A DNA stretch of 64,000 bases. Origin: Dreissena polymorpha. Lineage: Eukaryota > Mollusca > Bivalvia > Myida > Dreissenidae. Location: positions 21,867,809-21,931,808 of the forward strand of contig NC_068356.1 of the NCBI RefSeq assembly GCF_020536995.1, in the 5' to 3' direction. Position numbers and translations under genes: made by a program. A model generated the notes under the pieces. It searched no databases. It was not told the origin of the DNA and was given only the letters and a program-made list of their open reading frames with translations. This document shows positions 25,388 to 37,582 of this stretch, piece after piece. Each line of letters starts with the position of its first letter. Position 1 is the stretch's first letter.

Positions 25388-25990
25388 TAGCTGTACGTGT
25401 CGCGGAAGAGTAAGTATATGAATGATTAAAATAGTCCATTACGTGCTACGTCAGGCAAGTGATATTTTTCCGCAGCACATTTCATTCCAAATCTGAGGCT
25501 AATATTAATAGACGACTTTTGTATAACCTCTTCGATAGCGCCTGACTGATTTCTGTTATACAGCGGGAGGGGGCGGGGGATCTGATATGGCTGTGAAATG
25601 TTCTGAGTTTCGCAATAGACTTATCCCGGAATTCGCCCCGAGTTTAGAAAACCCCACGTATCACCCCGGTACAACAAACGCCGGTCCATTATATCAACCA
25701 ATGATAGCTTGGTTTAAATAATAGCCGTTGATACGGTGTGTGTTTTTGAAAGGATTATAAACACACACACAGCCGATTCCTTTCCTGATAAAAGGAAGAA
25801 AACGGAAAAAAACTCGATACCATTTTACGAAGTGGTCAATAGAACCATTATTTCATTATGTAAAGCAAAACAAAAGTTAAAAGGAAAATGTTTTTGTAAT
25901 ATGCATATAAATTATATTTCATTATGTTTCATAATGATACGCAGTTAATAAAGAAAAATCGCAACAATCGGAAATAAATTATCCATATTC
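25388..25990. other. intergenic, no features seen
   Basis: Slightly GC-richer around 25560-25690 (GGGAGGGGGCGGGGGATC), possibly promoter-like, but without a gene to attach it to. Confidence 0.35.
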
Positions 25991-26249
25991 GCATAACACA
26001 CAATTCATGCGGTGAAAATGCGACTAACAAATGACAACAACAACAATTTCAACCTTTTTATAAATTAAATTATTTATAAAAAAACACGTAATTTTAGTAC
26101 AAATATTGGTGACGGGGTGGGGGTAGAGGAGTTACTCGTTAGTGTCAGTACATGCAAATTAATAAAGATGAAATGGAAATAAATTAAATAAAGCATTTAA
26201 TTTATTGCGAAAAATATTATAAAGAAAATTAATATGGTTTGCTTGAACA

Positions 26250-26355
26250 CGCAGTTTTCTTTTTAAAAAAACAACAACATTTAAATCACACTTTCATAGC
26301 CGCGTCATGCGAACATGGGTATTGTGGTCTTTCGGCCAGCGTAGCTCAAGTTTTA
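26250..26355 (+). repeat. direct repeat, copy 1
   Basis: About 90 bases with AAATCACACTTTCATA, CGCGTCATGCGAA and CAGCGTAGCTCAAG recur in the same orientation at 27660-27755. Confidence 0.75.
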
Positions 26356-26849
26356 TTGTGGTTTGCTTGAGAATTTAGTACAGTGCTGGTTAATACCAAT
26401 ACATGTATTATTATAATTATGTCGTGGTTCATTCTTTGTTAGACTCGAACCAAGCGACGGGTTAACTCACGAGATACAATAGTAAACATCACACTTTACA
26501 CTCAACCTGCATTTGCACAAAGAAAGGGTCAACTAAATGATACGTTTCCTTTGTTTACTTCAGTTAGAGGTCAAATATTTAATACTTTCATTCATAAGGC
26601 CCCGGTTTCTGGATATGTTAAGTTTCATTGGTTGGTTATTAACAGAAGTTTACAAAGGCTTCATAAAAGTTTTTGCGAATAATAAATCTCGCGTTAGTGG
26701 ATATTTTTGTATAATAAAAATACGACGTCATAGTCGCATGGAATTCACTCATAACTACATGTATAATAATAGACAACGACAAAAATGCTTTATAATCGCT
26801 TAAAACGAATATAAAAAAAAAACTAAATATAATAAGAAATATCTTTTAT

Positions 26850-26930
26850 AGGGACTGTCAACCACGACGACGAAGAAAAGAAAAGTTGTAAAATTGTATC
26901 GTATTTTTTACAATTATTAGTTTATATTGA

Positions 26931-26988
<58 letters not shown>

Positions 26989-27383
26989 TTTTCATATTTT
27001 CAGTATATTTGGAAATAAATTTTACTGGGTATGTCTACCAGTTAACTATAAATAACGCCAGTAGATTGATCATCATCGTCACGTTGTAAACCATGCAGGC
27101 ATGCAAATTGTGCATGCGAAGTGGATTGTATATATCAAATAAATAAAATGATCAATCTACTTGCGTTATTTATAGTGTGTATACCGTTATGTCACCTAAT
27201 TTCGCGATGTACTTTCGAGTTCACATTGCGAAATTTTATTATCAAATATACTGAAAAAATGAACTTTTTTTCAAGTAATGTAATATACCAGTCGTGATAT
27301 TTTGATCAATATAAACTAATAATTGTAAAAAATACGGTATTTTAGAACTTTTCTTTTTTCGTCATTAGTGGTTGACAGTCCCT
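26850..27383. mobile_element. large fold-back MITE with central TA tract
   Basis: About 90-bp inverted arms starting AGGGACTGTCAACCAC; a second inner inverted pair (CTATAAATAACGCCAGTAGA at 27047 and its near-complement at 27150); a (TA)n run at 26933-26986. No coding sequence. Confidence 0.88.
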
Positions 27384-27659
27384 TTAAAAAGATAAGCGGC
27401 GTACATGCTGACTTTGAAATAAAGTTTGAATTTTATGATTCTAAATAATTAAATTAAAAAACAAAGTTAAACAATTGTTTGTGTTTTTTACTTGATAGTC
27501 GCAAATTCACCGCATGAAATGTGTGTTATTAGAGTCAAACCTCACATTAGTAGATTAATAATTATGCTACGGGAGTTCACATCATATTTGTCCTCACGTG
27601 GCTTATTATGAGTTTACTTCTCCACCGTCGAAATATATCGTGTGACAGTGTTAATATGT

Positions 27660-27755
27660 AACAAGCAGTTTTCTTTCGAAACATTCAAATCACACTTTCA
27701 TAATCGCGTCATGCGAAAATGGCTCTTATGGCGTTTCGGCCGGCGTAGCTCAAGC
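27660..27755 (+). repeat. direct repeat, copy 2
   Basis: Second copy of the 26250-26355 segment; interrupted at its end by the small palindrome at 27755-27875. Confidence 0.75.
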
Positions 27756-27875
27756 CCAGCCTGTGCATTTGCGTAGTCTGGTCAGGGGCGATGCTTTCTG
27801 CTATGAAATCACGCAAGGTTTTATGGTCTCATTATGTATCTTCTGACCAGACAGAGGCATGCGCAGGCTGGGTGG
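27755..27875. mobile_element. small palindromic MITE
   Basis: Inverted ends CCCAGCCTGTGCA...TGCGCAGGCTGGG with inner pair GTCTGGTCAG/CTGACCAGAC. About 120 bp. Confidence 0.75.
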
Positions 27876-29492
27876 GCTATAGTTATGATGGGTGCCATTT
27901 TCGCATGACGCGGGTATTTTTAAATCTCATTGCGAGTTTTAAATGGTATATTTTAACACAATGCATTTCAATGCAAAATTGAATTTAAAAAAGCAAATGC
28001 AGTAAACTGACATATAAGGGAAGCCTATTCAGGTCTTCATGAACGATTTTCAGACGTTCTGACCGAGTACGACAAACAATTGTGGTTAGATAATTACACG
28101 ATTTTCCTTTTAACGTGACACTTTACTATTTCAGTAGTGTTTGATCTCATCTTGAAAGCAAAACTGTGTTTATCGATAGTCAATTATGTCTTCCCCTGAC
28201 GATTTAGTGACCGAGTACAGACCCTGAAATTCTGCGAGATGGATTTAAGGCGTAATTGTAACTGGGCCACAATTTGTGTTATATGTGTCGTTTGATCTTG
28301 CAGAGAGTAGTCCGGAATTCCGAACATTGAACAGTGTTACATCCTTTACGCTGTGCACAGATACAGTGATGCAGCCACATTACAGGGGATTTCTTTCGAA
28401 TCAGTTTATACCATATTCAAATGTGTTAATTCGTGCCTTCTGGCATTATGTTGAGGTCATTTAAGGTGAAAAGCTGGGTAAAACAGCTATGCCGAAAAAG
28501 TGCATGAGTGTTCTATACCGATGTTAAGGTCAGAGTTTGGTTGACATCGTGTGAACTACTATGGTAACAAGTAATGCATAAACAACAAAGTACAAAGCGC
28601 TGCGCGCAGATTATTGTTTTTATTTTCATCAATTATCTTATTGTTTATTTTGAATTGTATATGGTGTCAACAGTTTTGAAAAGGGAATTTCCTTCTTGAA
28701 ATTATATTCTTAGTGTGATAGGTATTCGATATTTCCACAATATTTATTTAATATAATGGGGATCGCAAATACATTTTATTTTATATTAACTTGCTCTCAT
28801 GTTACCATTTTCATAATATGTTAATGCTTTCAGAATGTCTAAAAAGAGACGTGTACGTTGTTATTATTTTGTTTAAGTTATCTCTATAGCATAAATATGA
28901 TGATAAACCGTGCACACACATCTCGACCTGTGCGTTAAGACACACTTTTTATAAATTTGAATGGATTGTGTTCATTTCAAACTCGCGATTTAAAAAGATA
29001 ATTTAGAAAAATGAGTTGCGTCTAAGATTATGCAAAAGAGAACAACTTTAGTGCCTTCAGCGCTTTGATTATGGATAGAGAAGTGTTTGACCAGTTCGGT
29101 TTTCATGAGTCTTATCAGACTTGTATAACTTATCAGAACCTCATTTAAAAAAAATCATTGATAATGTTATTGTTATTGAAGGTTTTAAGGTTTGCTTAGT
29201 GCAGTTTGGAAACATGGAATGGAATATTTATCATTTTAATCAATATGAATGGTTTATGTTAGCCTATCGTTTTGCGACTTCCACAAAATCAGTATGTTTA
29301 CACAAACACGTAGTCGGAAACGTGCGAGGGTGAACCGTAAGGATTCGTATGATTACGACCAGAGTCGAAAATAACCGAAGTGTGCCATGTGACAGTGTTG
29401 GTAAATAAGGAAACCACACAGCTGTCAGGTTGCATGTAAATTGTATATATTTGCATCAAATTCGTTGCTATTTTCTACCTCCCGTGTACGAT
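27876..29492 (+). other. region upstream of 4E-BP
   Basis: Should contain the 4E-BP promoter and 5'UTR. I see no clear core promoter or CpG island and no coding exon. Confidence 0.4.
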
Positions 29493-29628
29493 ATGACTGA
29501 GAAGGGATCCCCTGCGAGACTCCATGCTGGTAGAGAGATCCCTCATCGGGCTATAGCCGATATTTCGAATTTGCCTAATGACTATTCCACCACTCCTGGT
29601 GGATCCATTTTTTCGACGACTCCTGGAG
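29493..29628 (+). CDS. EIF4EBP1: 4E-BP exon 1
   Basis: ATG to donor GGAG/GTAATA. 45 codons ending in DYSTTPGGSIFSTTPG; phase 1 out. Confidence 0.95.
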
Positions 29629-32600
29629 GTAATATGATGTCGTCATGCTTATTGTATGCATATTTGATTTTTAATTGATAAAATGACATTGTGGTATCTA
29701 ATGCAATACATGTCACTCTCTAGGATGTTGACAAATGTGTTTGCCGTAAAGTAATTTTGCAATAATTCCCCCAGTTGACATTGATGCATTTACTGAGGCA
29801 GAAAATAGAAATGGCGTCGTTTGTTATGAATAGAGAAGTTGTCAGCAAGGTAAGTTCTTACCTGAACCATAAGCAAAACAATCTTGGTTCTTTGCGATTA
29901 TTAAGCAACTTCTTACTTAGAAATATAAAGAGACAAATTTGTACCGTGTCTTTTTTGCCCTGATCAGATATAAGCTAGTCCATATAAACGGACTCCCAGG
30001 GCCTTTGATAATTTTTGCTATGGAGGCTCTGGCAGTCCATATGCACCCCTTCATAAACATGGGTGCAGTTCAGCGCAGGGAATTCGTGCGCTTCACTAAA
30101 CAGACATTGTTCGAGACAAATTGAGGAAAATAATGAATAAATTTCATAAACATGTTAAATTTACCTGAATGGCAACCTACGGATGTCATCCTTTGCATGC
30201 ACCCTATAAAAACATGACGATGTTTCAACACACTTTTATCACTGAAATGTTTATGTTTAAATTTGAAACAGTGTATTCTGTATCGAATACCACATCGTTA
30301 TCGACTTTATAGGCTGGAGCACATAACCCGACATGCAAAATATTGGTGTACTGCGACCTAACCAATATTGGGTCAATTTTCCAATATGGCGGATACAACG
30401 TACAAAACAACACCTAAGTCAATAAAATCAATTATTTCTTGCTTTAATGGTACCATTTGGATGAGTTTGTGGTTTAAATAGGTGAACTTTTATAAGTTCT
30501 TGCAGTTTCAGTGTTCCTTAACCCTTGCATTGTTGATAACTTTTTGCACCCATGGCCAAGAGAGAGCGCATTGCAACTATCAGCAACCCATTGGGTTATA
30601 AAGCTGATAGTTGAATTATTGCAACTAAGTTATAAGCATGACTTGAAAGTTTTAATATTGGTGTAAAAATACTCATTGAAGGGGCCTTTTCATGTTTTAG
30701 TAAATTGACAAAATTTAAAACAGTTGTTTCAGAAATTCGCAAATTTTCCTTTTAGTTATGATATTTGTGAGGTAACAGTAATACTGAACATTTACCATGT
30801 TATAAATATCCAATTCCATTATATGCATCTTTTGACGATTTGAAAATCTGAAAATTAAAAGCGTTGCAACGCCAAATGGTTAAATAATTTGGAAAGTTGT
30901 GTTGTTGTTGTTATATTTTGTGAAACTACAAGGATTGCTTCAATAAATTGAAAAATGCAAGCTGTCATAGCATGAGCACGGATGGTCGAGTGATCTAAGC
31001 AGGAGACTTACATCCAGGATTCCAGGGGTTAGTGGTTTGAGTCCAGTTGAAGGTTACTTTTTTTTCTTTCTTTTTTATTGTATTTTTTTACTGAAGATTT
31101 TTAAGTCAAATGTTTAAATTTATGAATATAAAGCATTTAATGACACTTAAATACATGCCAAAATCCGTGAAAAGGCCCCTTTAACACAAACTTGACATAA
31201 AAGACATGAGAGCGGTTCAGTAGGCCTTGGGCTTTTAATGCAACCAAGCTACAAGATAGTTTTTAACAGCAACATATTTTATTTTTATCGTCATTTGTTT
31301 GTATACATATGCACATTTATTATTTTAAATGGCTTCTAATTTTGAGAAATGGCAAACCATAGTTTGCCTACATGGGGGGGATTCAACATCAATTATTTAA
31401 CAGAACAAACATTGATTTAATCATTTCAGGGAGTAGAATTTTCTATGAGCGGAATTTCTTGATGCAGTGTCGTAATTCTCCATTAGCAAAGACTCCCCCA
31501 AGAAACATGGCACATATCCCAGGCATCACGACCCCTGGAGATGTGGATATTCCCAAGGAAAATGGTGTCGTTGAACCAAAAGGGGCTAAACCACAGAAAG
31601 GTAGTTATACTATTGTTATACATGGCATGATGCTAATAATTTCTACTTTTAGTAGTAAGTGTTCAGTTTAATACCCATTTGAAAATCAGGGTAGTATGGG
31701 GTACCCTATGCCTCAGAGTTTCAGGTGGTATCAGGTAAACATAGCAGAAAAAAGCCTGTCAAAAGCGTAAATTTGTCAAACATGGATGGATTTTCAGTAA
31801 ACTTAGTAGAAATGATAAATATGGCATGGGCGTGGACAAAGCAGGGTTATAAACTGTTGTGTGTTTCCACCACAGTTGCCCACCTTTTTTTCTGTCACTA
31901 CATCATGTAAAGAGAACATAATACTTTTCTTATAAAATCGTATATAAAATCTAGGGGCCCATCACACATTTTAGGGACCACAGGCATGTGGGAATCTGCT
32001 TATTTAAGGATGGGTTTTCAAAAGCTTGACAGAACTGCCGATCATGGTAGTTTAAAGGTGACACATAAGAAACACATCTTGAGTAATTTGCTCAAAGTAT
32101 TTATCTTTTCAAACATAGATCTTACTCTTAGCAGAATCGATAACCATGGTGTGACTTAAAGCCAGGTTGTTAAGGTCAATGTCACCATTCAAGGTAAATG
32201 GTCAAGTATAGAAAATAGAAGAAATCAATGTTTTTTTTACTTTGCTTTAAAAAAAAATATTGGTAGACTATTTTAAAGTAAAGTAAATATTATTAATAAC
32301 TAGTCTGTAAAAAATAAAGTGATATTATTGCATGAAAATCCCATCTACAAAATTACAAAATGTTGTAATACTGCATCATGGAAACAAAGTTTAGTAGATA
32401 CCATGGAGAGTTATTTAGAAAATGCTACAGTCAAAACTGGGTCAAGTTGACTTGGGTAATAAATGGACTTGTTCACATGTTTTTGTCCCCCAGTCTATAC
32501 TGGGGGACATTGTTTTTGCACTGTCTGTTTGTGGGTTTGCGTCAAACTTTAACATTGGCCATAACTTTTGCAATATTGAAGATAGCAACTTGATATTTGG

Positions 32601-33528
32601 CATGCATGTGTATCTCACGGTGAAAGGTCAAGGTCATTCTTCAAGGTCAAAGGTCAAATATATTGGGGACATAGTGTTGCACAAACACATCTTGTTTTTA
32701 ATGTCATTGTATGTATTTATCAACAACACTATACAATTAGGATTAATCTAAAGTAAGTTTAATAGCAAAAAAACTATGTGGAACCCAAAGACTAATGGAT
32801 GCAGTGATTTTTAGCTCGGCGTTTTCGGAGAAAACCCGAGGAATTGTCATAGCCAGCTCATCGTCCGACGTCCGCGTCGTGCTAAAACCTTAACATTGGC
32901 TCTAAAATCAAAGTGCTTCTACCTACAACTTTGAAACTTCATATGTAGATGCACCTTGATGAGTTCTATATGCCACACCCTTTTTGGGGTCACTAGTTCA
33001 AAGGTCAAGGTCATTGCGACCTCTTAAAAAAAAAACTTCTGACAAGCACCCGTAGCCGTGCGTGGCACCCTTTTTGCGGTGCTCTTGTTTTCCTTCTTTC
33101 TAAATATAATCTTGACAACTTGACAACAATAAGTTATAAATTTTTAAGTATTTGTTAGCAACAAATCAAATAAACTAATTGCCCAATCTAAAGACTTCGC
33201 AACGCAATTTTTATTGGGCAAAAAAAATCGCTGACATGCAAAAGAGTATGCATTACCTTTTCACCAGAGAGAAATTTAGTATCAAGAGCTGAATATTAGA
33301 ACACATATCTTAATTTGAATTCGGCCGATTTAAGTTTTAAGCACATACTTGGTGACCTTTTGGGTTACAGAAATGTACAAAGTAATTCTATATTAAAGTG
33401 AGGCTATATCGCACAAAGTTCATTAAAAGTCTGAAAGCTTAAGCAAGACAAAACCAACATAAAAAAACAATTTGAATATTTCAGTTGAAGGAGCGGAGGA
33501 GCATCCACAATTTGAGATGGATATCTAA
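29493..33528 (+). CDS. EIF4EBP1: eIF4E-binding protein (4E-BP), complete three-exon gene
   Basis: Exons 29493-29628, 31430-31600 and 33485-33528 join in phase (1,1) into 116 residues; human 4E-BP1 has 118. The protein blocks cap-dependent translation by binding eIF4E, and TORC1 phosphorylation releases it. Visible parts: RAIA at residues 19-22 where vertebrates have RAIP; the paired TTPGG repeat around 33-46 with the two priming threonines; the binding motif YERNFLM (family form YxxxxL-phi; human YDRKFLM); CRNSP and TTPG carrying the Ser65- and Thr70-equivalent sites; and a terminal TOS motif FEMDI for Raptor binding. The ATG at 29493 is the only start that gives the known N-terminal length. 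No upstream non-coding exon could be identified. The gene converges with the polycystin-like gene on the other strand. Confidence 0.96.
30679..31182 (+). mobile_element. composite element: inverted ends plus tRNA-Leu-like body, copy 1
   Basis: Ends AAGGGGCCTTTTCATG and CGTGAAAAGGCCCCTT. Inside at about 30978-31055 is a class-II tRNA-like body: A-box-like TGGTCGAGTGATC, a long variable-arm region, B-box-like GGTTTGAGTCC. 504 bp, in 4E-BP intron 1. Confidence 0.8.
31430..31600 (+). CDS. EIF4EBP1: 4E-BP exon 2 (eIF4E-binding motif)
   Basis: Acceptor ATTTCAG, donor GTAGTT. Encodes SRIFYERNFLMQCRNSP, then KTPPRNMAHIPGITTPG and a charged linker. Confidence 0.96.
32487..32697 (+). repeat. short copy of the GCATGCATGTGTATCTCA repeat family
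   Basis: Ends GTCCCCCAGTCTATACTG; shares CTTTAACATTGGCC and TATTTGGCATGCATGTGTAT with 4500-4835. Lies in 4E-BP intron 2. Confidence 0.75.
32812..33090 (+). repeat. AGCTCGGC repeat, uninterrupted copy
   Basis: AGCTCGGCGTTTTCGGAGAA to TTGCGGTGCTCTTGTTTT; serves as empty-site reference for the split copy at 15332-18012. Confidence 0.85.
33485..33528 (+). CDS. EIF4EBP1: 4E-BP exon 3 (TOS motif)
   Basis: Acceptor TATTTCAG, then VEGAEEHPQFEMDI and TAA at 33526-33528. Human 4E-BP1 ends with the same FEMDI. Confidence 0.95.
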
Positions 33529-34660
33529 CAGCCAGTGCAGACTGCCTCTCATGCTTGATGTTGGCTTTAGTCCCTATGGAAACTGCATCCAGAGATTATC
33601 CATGTTCTTTTTCTACAAATTGATGTTACCAAAGTTTAGAGTTTCCATTATGTATTTGGATATGGATATTTTTTCAGAATGTGTTTGTTCACAAACCTTC
33701 ATTTGTTATTTCTTATATACTTGTTTACCTTAAAAAAATGCATTAAGCAGGAGTAGGGATACCATAACTTAGCATTTCGTCTTAAATCGAATGTTTATCT
33801 AGGTAGTAATATGCTTTTATTTGTTGTTGAGTTCAAATTATTCTGGTTAATGTATACAATTTGTAGAAGCACTTTTGATAGTTGTAAATTTTGTTAAAAA
33901 GTATTTTTACACATGGATATAAGAAAAATTGGATGAATTGTACCAATATAAGCTATTTGAAGCTGATTGTTATGGTTATACAATTATGGTTAGTAATTTA
34001 ATAATTAAAATTTTAACTCATGTATTCTAAGATATATTTATTTTCAGTTATGGGGAATGTTAATAGTTTCTATGCAATTGAGTGCTTTATTTAGGTATAA
34101 TATTGCAATAGATAAATATCCCCCTAAGAAAACAGAGTTGCCTGTTAAATGTTTTATGATTTCTTTGTTTCTTTAAATTTTTCAAGTAACACAAGTTGTG
34201 TGACACATTTTTTTGTAAACATTTCATACTAAATTTTGTAATAACAGTTTGAAATTAATGTCTTATTGTTTAATTAAGTTGTTATTATGATATCATGCTT
34301 TCTAGTTAAGATTTGTGCTTTAATTGTGTTCAGGCAATTTGTGGTGGCAGTGAAGGCATTAATTGTAAATTTTAACCTTAAAGTGCTTTCTTTTTCCAGC
34401 ATTTAGTGCTTGGGGCATTTTGCTCTTTCTGTTAAACTTTAACTGGTCATTTCAAAGGGTGATCCTCTTTTGAATCCTACACATAATTATGTTATAAATC
34501 TCTGTCAGTAACCAAGCAAAGCGGCTGCATGCTACATCTAATGAGAAATGTGTTTAAATCAAATAAAGTGTTGATTGTCAAGTTATCGATATAGATATAA
34601 TATGTTATTGCAATATCTCATTATAAAAGCTGAAAACGTGTTTTGTAGGAAGACATCTTT
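33529..34660 (+). other. probable 4E-BP 3'UTR and downstream DNA
   Basis: AT-rich, without recognisable coding sequence or repeat. Several AATAAA-like hexamers occur (for example near 34562), so the transcript end cannot be set from sequence. Confidence 0.4.
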
Positions 34661-35700
34661 TAAGCTTACCTGACCACAACATGCTCATGGTGAGCTTTTG
34701 TGATTGTCTTTTGTTTGTTGTGCATCTTGCATAATCAATCTTTACTTTTTTACACACTTAGAGGTCATATCTATTTTCAATTCATAATAAAACTTTGTCA
34801 CAACAGTTATCCCAATAAAATCTCAGATATTTTCGAAACTTGGTCATGTTCAGTTTGAACTTCAGGCTCTAGGTCAAATTAAAGAAAAAGCTTTTTAGTA
34901 CACAAGAGGCCACATTTATTGCCCAATCTTCATGAAACTCAGTCAGACCATTTGTCCCAATGTTAACGCAGCTATGTGTAAATCAGGGTCACTTAGGTTA
35001 AAAAAGTTAAGTCACATAAGGTCAGAAACTAGGATACTCAAAGAAAGAGCCTGTGAAAACTTTTGAGGTCACATTTATTACATGAAGCTTGGGAATGGTC
35101 AGTACATTTGTCCCAGTTAAATATAGGCTGAGATCAAAACTTGGTCACATGCTGTTCCAAACCCATGCGGTTCCAAACCTAAGTCCCAAGTTTAAAGGTC
35201 AAACAAAAGAAGTCAAATTTGTTAGACATGATTTTGCTTCATTAAACAGCATGGCACAATGAAGCTGGGTAGTTTGTGAATTGTTAAAAGCATAGCTGCC
35301 ATGTGTTTGGGCAGCTTTCCTTGTAAGTCTTGTGAAATGTGAATGCTGTCTGCTCAGAACAGCTTTGTTCCTGGAGGTCTCTTGATCATATCGTGTACCT
35401 TTGAATTCTTGTTTTTATGCTTTGCTTCTTTCTTATCCACTTAGATTTATATTACCTGCTCAATTAGTTAACATTGTTACAGATGATTTTCTGTTAGGTA
35501 TTTTAAGCTCACCTTAGCAAAACATGCTCATGGTGACCTTTTGTGATCACCTTTTGTTTATTGTAGGTTGCACGTTGCAAATAGCAAAGTAAAAGCCACA
35601 TTTATTACACAAACATTACACAAATGCTCAGAACAGTTCAGTTCTTTTGGGTCTCAGTGAGCGGCCTTTTTGGCTTTTGCCATCTTGTTTTTTTTCTACT
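34660..35700 (+). repeat. GGTGAGCTTTTGTGATC repeats, two copies
   Basis: Copies start near 34665 and 35510 with CATGCTCATGGTGA; they share ATTGCCCAATCTTCATGAAA-type blocks. Nothing coding. Confidence 0.65.
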
Positions 35701-36065
35701 TATATTTTCCTTGCATAAGTATTATATTACATTGGTATTCTCTGACAGGAGTGTAGAGGGCACTGGTCTGGAACGAGTAATACAGTTTGTTGTGTTAAAT
35801 AACCATAGTTTTGTCTTTTTTATTTGGAGGTCATGGTTTACATCCACGTAAGCATTTTCGATTTTTGGTGGTCATGTTCTCTATGAATTACCTGGTACAT
35901 AAAGGTATTATTCTTGTACATTATGTTATTAAATCTTAGTTTAATCTGTTTTTAAAGTTCCATTAGAAAGTCAAATGTTTTAATTGTTTCTCTTTTCCCA
36001 ACATTTGTTTATGTTCAAACATGTGAAGTGAACTTGTATTCCCTTTTCCGAAAGCCCCCCCCCCA

Positions 36066-36094
36066 ACACACACACACACGCACACACACACACA
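36066..36094 (+). repeat. CA microsatellite
   Basis: Run of CACACA with one CG interruption after a C tract. Confidence 0.9.
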
Positions 36095-36324
36095 TTCGAA
36101 TATTTCTAATTGTAATACGCTCCCAAACACGATGAAAAGCGGTGAAAATTTTAACATACACTCCCCACTGTACAGCATTTGGGCAAAGATTGACCTGGAT
36201 TGTCATCCATGCTCAAGGAAAACCGCTCTTTTGAAAGAACTGATATCACCTGCATTTCATAGTTCACAGTGCGGACTGGTTAAGGTGCTTTATTATATAT
36301 TTGCCATAAACCTCTACCGGCGAC

Positions 36325-36550
36325 TGGGCTTCCGATTAGCACAGTGGTTGGTACACGTGCTTCTCATCTAGGCAACCCGGGTTTTAATCCCCAGTTTTGA
36401 AGCATGTGAGTTTGGTCGGTGTTCACCATTCCGGACAGGTAGGGTTTCATCCGGGTACTCTTTCAGTAACAACTTTATTGCTGGCAAATGCAGCTATATT
36501 CAAAATTCACCCCGCTCTAGTGAGTCTAGTACGATGATAAGACAGGAGTG
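36325..36550 (+). mobile_element. tRNA-headed SINE
   Basis: tRNA-like head with GATTAGCACAGTGGTTGGTA (A box) and GGTTTTAATCC (B box), then a body with GTGTTCACCATTCCGGACAG. Confidence 0.65.
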
Positions 36551-36869
36551 TTGTGACACACTCCGGGTCCAAACATAATGTAGCCTCAGACGCGGAAGGA
36601 CCTCATGAATTTTGAATTACACACATGACCGCCAACTTAATGTATAATAACATGAGCATAATGTGCACAGTGGACGAGTTTGTAGTCATTGATTGACAAA
36701 AACGGCAGCATTAAAACATCACATGTAACAGCAAAGTTGAAACCAATGATGGATGCCATTACGGATTGTTCTATTCGCCAGTATCCCTTTTTCTCATCGG
36801 CCCTCCACATGGTATAGTGCCTTTGACGAAAACCCCTCACGAAGTGCTGGAAAGTAAATGTGTTATCCA

Positions 36870-37582
36870 TTTTTATGCCCCCCTTCGAAGAAGAGGGGGT
36901 ATATTGTTTTGCTCATGTCGGTATGTCGGTCGGTCCGTCCACCAGATGGTTGCCGGATGATAACTCAAGAATTCTTAGGCCTAGGATCATGAAACTTCAT
37001 AGGGACATTGATCATGATTGGTAGATGACCCCTATTGATTTTCAGGTCATTAGGTCAAGGTCACAGTCACTCGAAACAGTAAAATAGTTTACGGATGATA
37101 ACTCAAGAATGCTTACGCCTAGGATCATGAAACTTCATAGGAACATTGATCATGACTGGCAGATGACCCGAATTGATTTTCGGGTCACTAGGTCAAAGGT
37201 CAAGGTCACAGTGACCCGAAACAGTAAAATAGTTTCCGGATGATAACTCAAGAAAGCTTACGCCTAGGATCATGAAACTTCAAAAGTACATTGATCATGA
37301 CTGGCAGATGACCCCTATTAATTTTCAGGTCATTAGGTAAAAGGTCAAGGTCACATTGACTCGAAACAGTAAAATGGTTTCATGATGATAACTCAAGAAT
37401 AATTAAGCCTAGGATCATGAAACTTCATAGATAAATAGATCATGACTAGCAGATAACCCCTATTGATTTTCACGTCACTAGGTCAAGGTCACAGTGACAA
37501 AAAACGTATGCACACAATGGCTGCCACTACAACTTACAGCCCTTATGGGGGGCATGCATGTTTTACAAACAGCCCTTGTTAG
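36870..37582 (-). repeat. GGGGGGCAT-ended tandem repeat, orientation 2
   Basis: Same family as 8385-8955, reversed, with four units containing CTAGGATCATGAAACTTCAT and ending ATGGGGGGCATGCATGTTTT. Confidence 0.85.

Larger units (their letters stand above)
25996..27530. repeat. outer inverted repeat around the 26.8-27.4 kb MITE
   Basis: Segments near 25996-26035 and 27490-27530 share TCATGCGGTGAA and ACACACA context in opposite orientation, so the MITE sits within an older palindromic unit. Confidence 0.55.

Noticed and set aside
26933-26986. TA run as a possible origin or regulatory site
   Set aside because: Simple microsatellite in the loop of a fold-back MITE.
30978-31055. Possible tRNA-Leu gene
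   Set aside because: Box elements and stems are degenerate and the same body recurs in the copy at 60362-61422.
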